Assembly (NCBI RefSeq): GCF_014202315.1 | Contig: NZ_JACHGN010000001.1 | Coordinates: forward strand, 271,757 to 335,756 | DNA from: Thermocatellispora tengchongensis | Lineage (GTDB): Bacteria; Actinomycetota; Actinomycetes; Streptosporangiales; Streptosporangiaceae | Direction of reading: 5' to 3' | DNA: 64,000 nt | Shown here: piece after piece, positions 40,552 through 49,251 of the stretch | Layout of the letters: the number at the start of each line of letters is the position of its first letter | How positions within the stretch are numbered: position 1 is the first letter of the stretch | Position numbers and translations under genes: made by a program | The notes under the pieces: generated by a model | What the model saw: only the letters and a program-made list of their open reading frames with translations | Databases searched by the model: none | What the model was told of the DNA's origin: nothing

Positions 40552-41805
40552 CTACCCGCCCAGCAGGGTCTCGCCGATCCAGCCGCCTTCCGCGCACCCC
40601 GGCGGGATGGCGAACACCGCGGACCCGATCGGGGTGGTCCACTCGTTGAGCAGGTCGCCCTCCGCCAGCCTGCGCTGGACGGGCAGGTACTGACGGGGGA
40701 TGTCGGCCTGGTACGACGCGAAGATCAGCCCGGAGTCGGACTTCCCGCCCGTGCCCTCGTCGTAGTTGTAGACCCGGCGGAACATCCGCAGGCCCGGGTC
40801 GGGCACGTGCGCCCGCCTGATGTGCGCGTACTCCGCGATGACCGGCAGCCCGGCTCCGTTGAGCCGGTCGAAGTCGGGCTGGTCGCGCTCGCTCCGGCCG
40901 GTCAGCGGCGCGCCGTCGGCGAGGCGCCGGCCGACGCTGAACTCGCGGGCCGTGCGGTCGGCGGCGTCCCAGGTGTCCAGCTCCATGCGGATGCGCCGGA
41001 GCACCAGCGTGGTGCCGCCGCGCAGCCACGCGGGCTCGCCGCGTATCCACACGGCCCGGTCGAAGTCCGCCGTGCCGGGCTCCGGATTCACCGTGCCGTC
41101 GAGCTGGCCCATCAGGTTGCGCTGCGTCGCGCCCGCCGCCAGGACGCCGGGCGCGTGCCGGAAGCCGCGCTGGGTCCAGCGCACCTCGGCGAACGACCGC
41201 GCGTCCTTGACGATCATCCGGAGCGCGTGCGCCAGTGTCACACCGTCGTCGGCGCAGACCTGCACCAGCAGGTCCCCGCCGCTCCAGCGCTCCTCCAGCC
41301 GGTCGATCTCGTACGCCGGCAGCGGCGCCACCTGCTCGGGCCGCATCTCCTCCACCCCGGCCGCGGCGAACAGGCCCGGCCCGAAGCCGAAGGTGACCGT
41401 GAGCCGGGCGGGCGAGGCGGCGAGCTCCGGCTCCACGTCGGCGAGCGCGCCCCGGCCCGCGGTGAGCCGGCGCGCGTCGTCGGTGAGCAGCCGCAGCAGC
41501 CGTACGATCGCCTCCCGGCCGACGTCCCGGCGCAGGTCCAGCCCCAGGAACGCCGCGAACGCCTGCGGCGGCGTGGCGATCCCGGCCTGATGTTCCCCGT
41601 GGAACGTGACCACCGAACGCCCGACGCCTGCCGCGGCGCCCGGCCCGGCATTCGGCCTGGCGTTCGGCCCGGCATTCAACCCGGCGTTCGGCCCGGTGGG
41701 GGCCGCGGCGGGCCGGGGCTCGGGGGAGCAGGCGGCCAGCGCACCGGCCACTCCCCCCGCGAGTCCGCCCGCGAGCAGCCCGCGCCGGGTCACCGAGCCC
41801 GTCAC
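40552..41805 (-). CDS. Tat-exported DyP-type heme peroxidase (DtpA/EfeB-like)
   Basis: A 417-residue peroxidase. The N-terminus 'TRRGLLAGGLAGGVAGALAA' is a twin-arginine signal. A linker of Asn-Ala-Gly repeats follows, then the DyP fold with 'LMGQLDGTVNPE' (GxxDG distal motif) and C-terminal 'YNYDEGTGGKSDSGLIFASY'. It would bind heme outside the membrane. GTG 41805 overlaps the stop of the PCuAC gene. In Streptomyces the homologous DtpA works with a PCuAC-type copper chaperone; the same pairing here supports a DtpA-like role. EfeB-type iron release from heme is the alternative. Confidence 0.88.
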   Translation of the reverse strand: MTGSVTRRGLLAGGLAGGVAGALAACSPEPRPAAAPTGPNAGLNAGPNARPNAGPGAAAGVGRSVVTFHGEHQAGIATPPQAFAAFLGLDLRRDVGREAIVRLLRLLTDDARRLTAGRGALADVEPELAASPARLTVTFGFGPGLFAAAGVEEMRPEQVAPLPAYEIDRLEERWSGGDLLVQVCADDGVTLAHALRMIVKDARSFAEVRWTQRGFRHAPGVLAAGATQRNLMGQLDGTVNPEPGTADFDRAVWIRGEPAWLRGGTTLVLRRIRMELDTWDAADRTAREFSVGRRLADGAPLTGRSERDQPDFDRLNGAGLPVIAEYAHIRRAHVPDPGLRMFRRVYNYDEGTGGKSDSGLIFASYQADIPRQYLPVQRRLAEGDLLNEWTTPIGSAVFAIPPGCAEGGWIGETLLGG

Positions 41806-42329
41806 TCCTTGTCCCCGTGCCCGGGGTGGTAGTCCTCGCGGGCTCCCGCGAAGTCCTTGCCCACGGCGGTGAAGCGGAACGTGCCACCGCCCTGGAGTGT
41901 CAGCGTGACCTGCACCTCGTCCCCCGGCCGCACGGCCTTGGGCAGGTCCATCAGCATGATGTGGTCGCCGCCGGGCTGCAGTTGGTGGGTGCCGCGCGGC
42001 GGGACGACGAAGCCGCCCTGCTTCGGCCGCATCACCATCGAGCCGTCGGAGTCCACGACCTCGTGCAGCTCGATCCGGCCGGCCGCGGGCGAGGTGCCCG
42101 AGACGACGGTGATGGGGGCGTCGGTGTCGTTGACCAGGGTGCCGAAGGCCGCGGTCATGCCCTTCTCCGCGGCCTTGACCCAGGGGTCGGTGATGGTGAG
42201 CGAGGCCGCCGCGGGCCGCGCCGAGGCGGGGGCGGCGGCCGGGGCCGGGGCGTTCTGCCCGGCGCATCCGGCGAGCACGGTGACCGCGGCGAGGGGGAGC
42301 GCGGCCATGACGGTACGACGTACGAGCAT
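41802..42329 (-). CDS. PCuAC (DUF461) copper chaperone lipoprotein
   Basis: A 175-residue exported lipoprotein: lipobox 'VLAGC' near residue 21, then the PCuAC cupredoxin-like domain with the copper motif 'ELHEVVDSDGSMVMRP' and 'GGDHIMLMDL' (His, Met, His, Met). It binds Cu(I) outside the membrane and passes it to cuproenzymes. Start ATG 42329. It overlaps the DyP peroxidase gene by 4 bp. An unusual His/Glu/Asp-rich tail 'DYHPGHGDKE' may add metal ligands. Confidence 0.88.
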   Translation of the reverse strand: MLVRRTVMAALPLAAVTVLAGCAGQNAPAPAAAPASARPAAASLTITDPWVKAAEKGMTAAFGTLVNDTDAPITVVSGTSPAAGRIELHEVVDSDGSMVMRPKQGGFVVPPRGTHQLQPGGDHIMLMDLPKAVRPGDEVQVTLTLQGGGTFRFTAVGKDFAGAREDYHPGHGDKE

Positions 42330-42502
42330 GGTCAGATCCGTTTCGATGTCAACGGGAAAAGGGCAACGGGAACAGGCCCCGCGGCGCATCCGCGGGACCT
42401 CCTGCAGAGCCATGACCGAACCCTTGTCAACGGGCCTGTCCCCATGGGCGGGGACGGGCGCCCGGCACCGGCTTGTGATCCGGCACCGGCTCCCTCCTGT
42501 GA

Positions 42503-43075
42503 TCAGGCGGGATGAGGTCGAGAAAGGTTCACTCGTACGAACGGCGGCCCGCGCCGGGTGACGCTGTGGCGGCACAGCACCAGGGCCCGCAGTGTGGCGG
42601 GCTCGGGGGCGCGGCAGGGGACCTGGGGGAGATCGGCCGGAGCCCAGGCGTGTACGGCGACCAGCACGCGCAGCCGTACGGCGAGGCGGCGCAGCAGCGA
42701 CCACAGCGCGCGCTCGCCCCGGGCCAGCCACAGCGCGGTCAGCGCCGCCGCCCAGGCGTGCGCGGCCGTCATGCCCAGCCCCGGGATGCCGCCGGCGGCG
42801 TGGTGATGGGCCGCGTGCGCGACGTGCGCGGCGGCGCCGCCGAGCATGAAGTGCAGCACCACCTGCAACCCGCCCAGGACGGGCAGGATCGCGGCCAGCG
42901 TGCGCTCGCGCCCGGTGAGCGGCACCGCGGCGCAGAACGCCAGCACCACCCCGCCCGCCAGGTGCGGCGCGGAGAACGACCCGCCCCCGGCGATGTGCGC
43001 CAGCGCGCTCAGCCCGGCGCACACCACGGCGAACGCGGTGGCCCGGAGCAGGCGCAGGGGCGGTCTGGCGAGCAT
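42503..43075 (-). CDS. Small polytopic membrane protein
   Basis: About 190 residues with four to five hydrophobic segments; a His cluster ('HVAHAAHHHAAGG') lies between two of them and could bind metal. The C-terminal ~60 residues are Arg-rich. Two in-frame starts are close together (43084 and 43075) after GGGGAGG; 43075 gives the better spacing. The same type of protein accompanies PCuAC/DyP genes in other actinobacteria. The 173-bp gap to the PCuAC gene holds short hairpins but no clear gene. Confidence 0.65.
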   Translation of the reverse strand: MLARPPLRLLRATAFAVVCAGLSALAHIAGGGSFSAPHLAGGVVLAFCAAVPLTGRERTLAAILPVLGGLQVVLHFMLGGAAAHVAHAAHHHAAGGIPGLGMTAAHAWAAALTALWLARGERALWSLLRRLAVRLRVLVAVHAWAPADLPQVPCRAPEPATLRALVLCRHSVTRRGPPFVRVNLSRPHPA

Positions 43076-43216
43076 CGTGCCCATATCCTCCCCGTCACCC
43101 GAGCCGCCCGCCACTCCGGCCCCCGGGATAGGTTGCGGATCGCCGGTAACAACGGGGGCGCTCGGACCACTTCCCGGTGTCAGAAGCAATCACACCCGGA
43201 CGAAGGGGGCTGGGCG

Positions 43217-43792
43217 GTGACGGATGATTCACGCCGGTTCACCGGGATGTACGACGAGTGCCGACAACGCGTGTGGGCCTACGTGGTCAGCCGCGCGGGC
43301 CGGCAGGTGGCGGACGAAGTGGTGAGCGAGACGTTCGCCATCGCCTGGAGGCGGCTCGACGACGTACCGGAGCCGGCCCTGCCGTGGCTGCTCGGCGTCG
43401 CCCGCAACGTACTGCGCGACACCATCAGGGCCGAGGTCCGCAGGGAGGCGCTGAGCCAGGAGCTCCGCTCGTGGACCGAGGGCGACGTGGCCGATCAGGT
43501 GACCGAGCGGCTGGGCGTGCTGCGGGCGCTGGCCGGGCTGGGCGAGGACGACCGGGAGATCCTGATCCTGGTCGCCTGGCAGGGGCTCTCGCCCCGCGAC
43601 GCCGCCCGCGTGATCGGCTGCTCGGCGGCGGCGTTCCGCGTACGGCTGCACCGCGCGCGCAGGCGGCTCAAGCAGGCGATGGACACGCCGGAGACGCCGG
43701 AGACGGCCGAGACGAGGGGGACGGCCGAGACGACGGGGACGGCGGCGCCGTCCAGGACCCGGGTGAGGAACCTCAGCGAGGAGTGGTCATGA
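43217..43792 (+). CDS. ECF RNA polymerase sigma factor
   Basis: A 191-residue sigma-70-like ECF factor: region 2 ('YDECRQRVWAYVVSRAGRQV' with 'ETFAIAWRRLDDVP') and region 4 ('REILILVAWQGLSPRDAARV', 'AAAFRVRLHRARRRLKQAM'). A Thr/Glu-rich tail repeats 'ETxxTA'. The start is GTG 43217 with AAGGGGG upstream. It overlaps the following membrane protein gene (ATGA), its probable anti-sigma partner. Confidence 0.93.
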   Translation: MTDDSRRFTGMYDECRQRVWAYVVSRAGRQVADEVVSETFAIAWRRLDDVPEPALPWLLGVARNVLRDTIRAEVRREALSQELRSWTEGDVADQVTERLGVLRALAGLGEDDREILILVAWQGLSPRDAARVIGCSAAAFRVRLHRARRRLKQAMDTPETPETAETRGTAETTGTAAPSRTRVRNLSEEWS

Positions 43793-44994
43793 ACCCGATC
43801 GACGAGCTGCGGGCGGCGCGGCCGGCACATCTGGGCGACGGCCCGGTGGACCCGCGGACACGGGCGGCGGAGCTGTCCCACGCGATGGCCCAGGCCAGGC
43901 AGACGGCCCCGGAACGGCGGGCGCGGCGCGGCGGGGGCCGGCGCGTACGCCCGGCGTGGGGCTTCGGCCTGCTGGGCGCGGCGGCGGCCGCGACCGCGGT
44001 GGCGGTGGTGGTGGTCACCGCGGGCGGGACGGCCCCGCGACCGGGCCCGGCCCAGACGGTCACGAGCACCCTCGACGCCACCACCGGCACGCCCAAGGCC
44101 ACGGTCGAGCTGAACGCCCGCGACGTGCTGCTCGCCGCGGCGCACCAGGCGGCCCGCCAGCCGGACCGTACGGGCAAGTGGTGGCGCACCGTGCAGGTGG
44201 GCAGGACCCTGTTCCACGCCAAGGACGGCGATTACACGGTGGTGGAGCAGCAGCGCACCGAGAGCTGGACCCCCTCGGCGACCGGCGGGGAGCAGTACGG
44301 CATCACCCGTTCGCTCGGCGCCCGCCCCGCGACCCCGGAGGACGAGGAGGCGTGGCGCGCGGCCGGCTCGCCGGAGAAGATCCCGGTCGCCGTCCCCGAC
44401 AAGGGCGGCCCGGGCCGGGAGCTGACCCTGTCCACCCGGCCCGGCAAGGAGAGAATCGATCACTCGCCGTTGGTCGACGGCGACAAGGTGTTCTGGCTGG
44501 GCCGGAACGTCACGATGAAGGACCTGCGCGGCCTGCCGGACGACCCGGCGGAGCTCAAGCGCCTGCTGCTGAGCTCGTACGGCGGGCACGGCACCGAGTC
44601 CTCCAGCGACCCGGCCTCGGAGGAGGAGTGGCTGTTCGCCGTCACGATCGGCATGATCACCGACATGCCGGTCACGCCGAACGTGCGCGCCGCGGCCTTC
44701 CGCATGCTGGCCGAACTGGACGGGGTGAAGGTCATCGACCAGGTGACCGACGCCGAGGGGCGTACGGGCACGGCGGTGGCGATCGAGCAGGCCGTGAAGA
44801 TGAAGGTGACCGATGAGAAGCCGAGCGGGGTGCTGCAGACCCGGCTCGTCTTCGACAAGGAGACCGGCCAGGCCCTGGCCAGGGAGACCGTCGTGGTCGA
44901 GCCCGGCGGTTTCCAGGCCGGCTTCGAACCCGGCACCGTGTGGAACTCCAGCGCCGTGATCGAGGCGGGCTGGACCGACACCGACCCGTCCTGA
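43789..44994 (+). CDS. CU044_5270-type membrane protein, probable ECF partner
   Basis: A 401-residue protein with a short cytoplasmic N-terminus ('MNPIDELRAARPAHLGDGPV'), one membrane segment (~63-83) and a large extracytoplasmic domain ending 'VIEAGWTD'. This is the layout of the CU044_5270 family found after ECF sigma genes in actinobacteria. It may bind the sigma factor at its N-terminus, but no zinc anti-sigma motif is present. It overlaps the sigma gene by 4 bp. Confidence 0.82.
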   Translation: MNPIDELRAARPAHLGDGPVDPRTRAAELSHAMAQARQTAPERRARRGGGRRVRPAWGFGLLGAAAAATAVAVVVVTAGGTAPRPGPAQTVTSTLDATTGTPKATVELNARDVLLAAAHQAARQPDRTGKWWRTVQVGRTLFHAKDGDYTVVEQQRTESWTPSATGGEQYGITRSLGARPATPEDEEAWRAAGSPEKIPVAVPDKGGPGRELTLSTRPGKERIDHSPLVDGDKVFWLGRNVTMKDLRGLPDDPAELKRLLLSSYGGHGTESSSDPASEEEWLFAVTIGMITDMPVTPNVRAAAFRMLAELDGVKVIDQVTDAEGRTGTAVAIEQAVKMKVTDEKPSGVLQTRLVFDKETGQALARETVVVEPGGFQAGFEPGTVWNSSAVIEAGWTDTDPS

Positions 44995-44999
44995 CCGGC

Positions 45000-45036
45000 C
45001 GCACCCGGTCGCCTTCGCCGTCGGCGACCGGGTGCG
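45000..45036 (+). terminator. Terminator of the ECF operon
   Basis: A 14-bp perfect stem (45000-45013 with 45023-45036; core CACCCGGTCGCC/GGCGACCGGGTG) and a 9-nt loop, 6 bp after the stop. Confidence 0.75.
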
Positions 45037-45244
45037 AGATTCTCGCGATCCCCGACGGCCCAGGGTCCTGTGCCCCAGGGCTGCGGCGGCTCCGGGCGCG
45101 GACCCGGAACGCGCCGCCTTCCCGGCCCCAGGCCCGGAGCCCCTGCCGGCGGTCCCAGGTCCGGAGCCCCTGCCGCCGCCCTGCTCCCGGGCGTCTGGCC
45201 GCAAGCGGTCACGACCGGAAGGGGCCGGGCAGATCGTCGCTATC

Positions 45245-45781
45245 GTGCTGCGCGTGCTGAGACGATCATCGTTACGCTGGTGGGCGGGCTCGCTCGGCCT
45301 GGCGGGTTCGCTGCTCGCGGTGCATCCCCTCAACGCCCTGGCGGAGAAGGGCGATTTCCTCGGCTACACGACCGCGCCCGAGGGGTGCCCCACCGCCGAG
45401 TTCTCCGCTGGCCCGGCCGCGCCCGTCCTGGAGGCCGCCGCCGCGATTCCGCTCACCTGGCTCGCCAACCTTCCGGCCCTGAGCGTCGCCTACCTGGTGT
45501 GGCTGTGCGGGGCGCTTGCCGGGCGGTCCTGGCCCGGCCGCCTGGTCGTGATCCCGATCCTCGGCCTCGTCGTGCCGATGACCGTGCTGGAGCCGGTGCT
45601 GGAGCCGGTGCTGATGGCCGCCGACAGGGCGGCCGACCCCGTGTGCGCCCTGTTGTGGGCCGAGACCGACACCCGCGTACGGGTCGTGCTGCCGCTGCTC
45701 ACGCTGCTGCCGGTGCTGCTCATGCTCGTCGCCGTGATCCCGAAGGCCGTGGAGCGGGAAGGGCACCCGGTTTCGGGCTGA
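45245..45781 (+). CDS. Small membrane protein of unknown function
   Basis: About 178 residues with four hydrophobic segments; after the first comes a loop 'EKGDFLGYTTAPEGCPTAEF'. No family recognised. The start is uncertain: GTG 45245 or GTG 45254, neither with a good ribosome site; the frame is open further upstream through a GC-rich stretch containing an imperfect direct repeat. Likely real because of the hydrophobic pattern and codon usage. Confidence 0.5.
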   Translation: MLRVLRRSSLRWWAGSLGLAGSLLAVHPLNALAEKGDFLGYTTAPEGCPTAEFSAGPAAPVLEAAAAIPLTWLANLPALSVAYLVWLCGALAGRSWPGRLVVIPILGLVVPMTVLEPVLEPVLMAADRAADPVCALLWAETDTRVRVVLPLLTLLPVLLMLVAVIPKAVEREGHPVSG

Positions 45782-45911
45782 ACCGAAAAGCATTTAACGA
45801 AGCTCGGCAACGGAATATTAGAATAACGTTTCGCTATCGATGGGAAGCCGGCGAGATCGATGGTGCCGATTCCCTTCCCTTTCCGCGCTCTTATCAACAC
45901 AATATGTGCTC

Positions 45912-46346
45912 ATGGGACGCGGTCGAATACCGGAAGTCGATCCCGGGGGCGAGGTCGCGGACGCCTTTTCGCGTGCGCGGCCATATGTAAACACGTGCAC
46001 CACACCCACGGTGGCCTCAGCGGTCCGGCCGTACGCGATGACGGCGGGGCGGAGCGTGCCGCGCATGGAGGTGGCGATGGACGCGCTTGTGTCGTCCGTC
46101 GCCATGTCGGCGGTTGATCTGTCACTGATGTCGCCGGAATACCACGATATTTGCCTCTTGTGTCGCCACGTGCGATCAGTTGCCGAAATAGCGTCATACT
46201 TGGGTATTCCGCTGTCGGTCACCCGGATCATCGTCGCCGATATGGCCGCCGAAGGGCTCGTGCACGTCTACGAGCCGAAAAACGGCGACGACCCCCTCGA
46301 CCGCCGCTTGCTGGAAAAGGTGCTGCGCGGCCTGAACAAGCTCTGA
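45912..46346 (+). CDS. DUF742 (CvnC-like) protein
   Basis: A 144-residue protein. The C-terminal half matches DUF742 from actinobacterial conservons: 'HDICLLCRHVRSVAEIASYL' then 'GIPLSVTRIIVADMAAEGLV', with a weak 'VRPYAMTAGR' before. In complete conservons DUF742 works with a sensor kinase, a roadblock protein and a small GTPase; none of these lies nearby, so it is an orphan. The start (ATG 45912) lacks a clear ribosome site. The region 45782-46200 is visibly poorer in GC than its surroundings. Confidence 0.72.
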   Translation: MGRGRIPEVDPGGEVADAFSRARPYVNTCTTPTVASAVRPYAMTAGRSVPRMEVAMDALVSSVAMSAVDLSLMSPEYHDICLLCRHVRSVAEIASYLGIPLSVTRIIVADMAAEGLVHVYEPKNGDDPLDRRLLEKVLRGLNKL

Positions 46347-46353
46347 CCACACC

Positions 46354-47454
46354 TCAGGGGGTGAATTCGGCAACCGGGATCCGGCGGAACGCGATCGTCT
46401 CGTACGGCCCGAACTCCCCGGTCTCGAACAGCAGGCCGACCGTCTCGGCGTCCACCGGCACCAGGTCCGAGTACGCCGCGGGCAGGCCCGACACCGTGTG
46501 CGCCGCCCGCCACGTCACCCCGGCGTCCAGGCTCATCCGCACGGTCATCACCGCCCGCTGGCTCGGATCGGCCGGGCCCGAGTACAGCAGCACCTCGGGG
46601 CGGGCGAGCTGGAGCACGCTCCCCTCGACCACCGGCGTCACCAGCCCGGCCTGGGGGCGGAAGGGCCGCTCCAGCGTCTTGCCGCCGTCGGATGAGTACG
46701 CGTCGGCGCGGTTGCCGGGCGCGGCGGAGTCGTTGCGGGTGTTGAGGTAGATCCGGCCGTCGGGCAGCTCGGCCGCGGTGGTCTCGTTGACGTTGACGTA
46801 GCCGTCGGTGTTGTCGTCCACGTACCCGATCTGCCAGGTCAGCCCGCCGTCGTCGCTGAGCAGGGAGTGCCCGCCGTTGTACTTGCCCTCGGTGCCGTCG
46901 TCGCCCCGGGCCGGGGGCAGGGAGTGGTTGGCCGGGACCAGGATGCGCCCGGCGTACGGGCCGCGGCGCAGCTCGATCGCGTGGCCGGGCGTGGTGGCGT
47001 ACCAGCGCCACTCCGCGCGCTTGACCGAGGAGGTGATCTCGCGCCCCTCGGACCACGTGAGCCCGTCGTCGTCGCTGTGCCGGACGAACACCCGCCGCCC
47101 GTCGGCCGCGGAGACCTCGCCGCGGCGGATCTTGGCCTCGGTCGCGTGGGCCGCGTTGCGCACGTACACCAGCAGCACGCGGCCCCCGCCGGTGACGACC
47201 GGCGCGGGGTTGCCGGCCGTGCCCCTGCCCGGCTCGGTGGCCACGACCTGGAGGTCGCCCCAGGTACGCCCGCCGTCCTCCGACCGCTTCAGCACGATGT
47301 CGATGTGCCCGTGGTCGGCGGCCGAGCCGTGCCGGCCCTCGGCGAAGGCGAGCAGGGTGCCCGCGGCGGTGACGATCACGGCGGGGATGCGGAAGGTGTG
47401 GTATCCGTCGTCGCCCGCCCGGAACGGGATGGAGGTGACGTAAGGGCCGGCCAT
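46354..47454 (-). CDS. Exo-alpha-sialidase (GH33/BNR-type)
   Basis: A 366-residue sialidase-fold protein: 'FRIPAVIV' (the FRIP arginine motif) at the N-terminus and Asp-box repeats 'SEDGGRTW', 'SDDDGLTW', 'SDDGGLTW', 'SLDAGVTW' and a degenerate 'SSDGGKTL'. It would cleave terminal sialic acid or a related sugar. No signal peptide follows the chosen start (ATG 47454, with GGGAG close upstream), whereas most bacterial sialidases are secreted. It could be cytoplasmic, acting on imported oligosaccharides, or leave by another route. Convergent with the DUF742 gene. Confidence 0.85.
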   Translation of the reverse strand: MAGPYVTSIPFRAGDDGYHTFRIPAVIVTAAGTLLAFAEGRHGSAADHGHIDIVLKRSEDGGRTWGDLQVVATEPGRGTAGNPAPVVTGGGRVLLVYVRNAAHATEAKIRRGEVSAADGRRVFVRHSDDDGLTWSEGREITSSVKRAEWRWYATTPGHAIELRRGPYAGRILVPANHSLPPARGDDGTEGKYNGGHSLLSDDGGLTWQIGYVDDNTDGYVNVNETTAAELPDGRIYLNTRNDSAAPGNRADAYSSDGGKTLERPFRPQAGLVTPVVEGSVLQLARPEVLLYSGPADPSQRAVMTVRMSLDAGVTWRAAHTVSGLPAAYSDLVPVDAETVGLLFETGEFGPYETIAFRRIPVAEFTP

Positions 47455-47513
47455 GGGCTCTCCCAGCACAGCGTCGCGTCATGGATGGCTTCGCAGGCTA
47501 CTGAGCGATTTAT

Positions 47514-47527
47514 CGGCATGTATGCCG
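47514..47527. promoter_or_regulatory. Inverted repeat between sialidase and AEC transporter genes
   Basis: CGGCAT-GT-ATGCCG flanked on both sides by TTATCGG, in the 209-bp divergent gap. Candidate operator; no regulator gene is adjacent. Confidence 0.4.
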
Positions 47528-47663
47528 GATTATCGGGGAATTCCCCCGCCCGTTGCCGTCCGTTCAGGCGGTTCCTCCAGGCCGCCCGTTCCGGGGACCT
47601 CGCCCGGAGCCGGCGACAGGCCATGCGCCACACTGGTATGGCACATACGGCGAAAGGCGGGCG

Positions 47664-48572
47664 ATGTCGGGGATTCTCGTCGCGCTCGCCGCCTTGGTGG
47701 CGGTCGCGGTCCTCGGCTACGTCGTCGGCCGGATCGGCGTGCTGCGCCCCCAGGACGAGGTGGTGCTCTCGCGCGTCGCCTTCTACGTCGCCACCCCCGC
47801 GCTGATGTTCCGCACCATCTCCACCGCCGACCTCGGCTCGATCTTCTCCCCGATCCTGCTCACCAGCGTCGCCGGACTGGTCGTGGTGCAGGCGGTGTTC
47901 GTCCTGGTCGCGCGCCGGTTCTGGCACCGGCCGCGCGGCGAGGTGGTGCTCGGCGCGCTGGCCACGTCGTACGTGAACGCCGGCAACCTGGGCATCCCCG
48001 TCGGCGTGTACGTGCTCGGCGACGGCGCGCTCATCGCCCCCATCCTGCTCTTCCAGCTCCTCGTGCTGGCCCCCACGGCGTTCGTGCTGCTGGACCGGGG
48101 GTCCACCGGCTGGGCGGTGCTGCGCCGCCCGCTGCGCAACCCGCTCACCGTCGCCTCCCTGCTCGGCCTGGCGTTCGCGCTCACCGGCGTGCGCCTGCCC
48201 GAACCGGTCACGCGCCCGATCGACCTGGTGGGCGCGGCGGCGGTGCCGCTGGCGCTGCTGGCGTACGGGCTCAGCCTGAGCGGCACGACCCGCGTCTCCG
48301 GCGACGCCGAGACCCGCTCGGTGGTCCTGGTGGTCGTGCTCAAGTGCTTCGCCCACCCCGCACTGGCCTACCTGACCGGCCGGTACGCGCTCGGCATCGA
48401 CGGCACCATGCTGCTCGCCGCCACGCTGTTCGCCGCGCTGCCCTCCGCGCAGAACCTGTACGTCTTCGCCGTCACCTACGGCACCGCCAAGGGCCTGACC
48501 CGCAGCGCGGTGCTGATCAGCACGCTGGTCTCGATCCCGGTCATGGCGATCGTCAGCGGCCTGCTCGCCTGA
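47664..48572 (+). CDS. AEC (auxin efflux carrier) family transporter
   Basis: A 302-residue membrane protein with about ten hydrophobic segments in two five-helix halves. Diagnostic stretches: 'VNAGNLGIPVGVYVLGDG' in the middle, 'LAYGLSLSG' and the C-terminal 'ALPSAQNLYVFAVTYG'. AEC carriers export organic anions or malate-like acids; the substrate here is unknown. ATG 47664 follows AAAGGCGG. Divergent from the sialidase gene. Confidence 0.88.
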   Translation: MSGILVALAALVAVAVLGYVVGRIGVLRPQDEVVLSRVAFYVATPALMFRTISTADLGSIFSPILLTSVAGLVVVQAVFVLVARRFWHRPRGEVVLGALATSYVNAGNLGIPVGVYVLGDGALIAPILLFQLLVLAPTAFVLLDRGSTGWAVLRRPLRNPLTVASLLGLAFALTGVRLPEPVTRPIDLVGAAAVPLALLAYGLSLSGTTRVSGDAETRSVVLVVVLKCFAHPALAYLTGRYALGIDGTMLLAATLFAALPSAQNLYVFAVTYGTAKGLTRSAVLISTLVSIPVMAIVSGLLA

Positions 48573-48642
48573 CCGGATCGTTCCGGTGCCGGGCCCGATG
48601 GTGCCTTACCGTACGCTCCCGCCACCGGCAGGCTGGTGAGCC

Positions 48643-49236
48643 ATGAACCGCGCCCTTCTCGTCATCGACGTACAGGAGTCCTTCCGGCAGCGGCCCACCT
48701 GGGCGGCCGTCTCCAACCCCGCCATCGCCGCCCAGGTGAACCGGCTGGTCGAGCACGCACGTGCCGAGGGCGACCTGGTGGTGTGGGTGCTGCACGCCGA
48801 GCCCGGCAGCGGCACCCCGTTCGACCCCGCCGGCGGCCACGTCCGGCTGATGGACGACGTCACCGCGCCGCTCCCCGGCGAGCCGACCGTCACCAAGACC
48901 TCGATCAACGCGTTCACCACCACCGACCTGCAGCGGCTGCTCACCCTGCGCGGCATCCGCGAGCTGACCGTGTGCGGCATCCAGACCGAGCTGTGCTGCG
49001 AGACCACCACCCGGGTCGCCGCCGACCTCGGTTTCGAGGTCTCCTTCGCGATCGACGCCACCGCGACGTTCCCGATCCCGCACCGCGACGCGCCCGCCGG
49101 GCGTACCGTGGCCGAGATCCTCGCCGACCCGGCCACGCTCCAGGTGGAGGACATCATCAGCCGCACCGAATACGCCCTCGCCGGGCGGTTCGCTACCATC
49201 CGTACCGTGGCGGAGCTGACCAAGACGGCCGGTTGA
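48643..49236 (+). CDS. Isochorismatase-family cysteine hydrolase
   Basis: A 197-residue hydrolase with the family triad: Asp9 ('LLVIDVQ'), Lys85 ('TVTKTSINAF') and Cys118 ('QTELCCETTTR'). Members hydrolyse amides such as nicotinamide or ureido acids, or isochorismate. The next gene, 15 bp downstream, encodes a GlxA-type regulator, a frequent partner of amidohydrolases of this family. The substrate is unknown. Confidence 0.9.
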   Translation: MNRALLVIDVQESFRQRPTWAAVSNPAIAAQVNRLVEHARAEGDLVVWVLHAEPGSGTPFDPAGGHVRLMDDVTAPLPGEPTVTKTSINAFTTTDLQRLLTLRGIRELTVCGIQTELCCETTTRVAADLGFEVSFAIDATATFPIPHRDAPAGRTVAEILADPATLQVEDIISRTEYALAGRFATIRTVAELTKTAG

Positions 49237-49251
49237 GGGGCTGACCGGATC

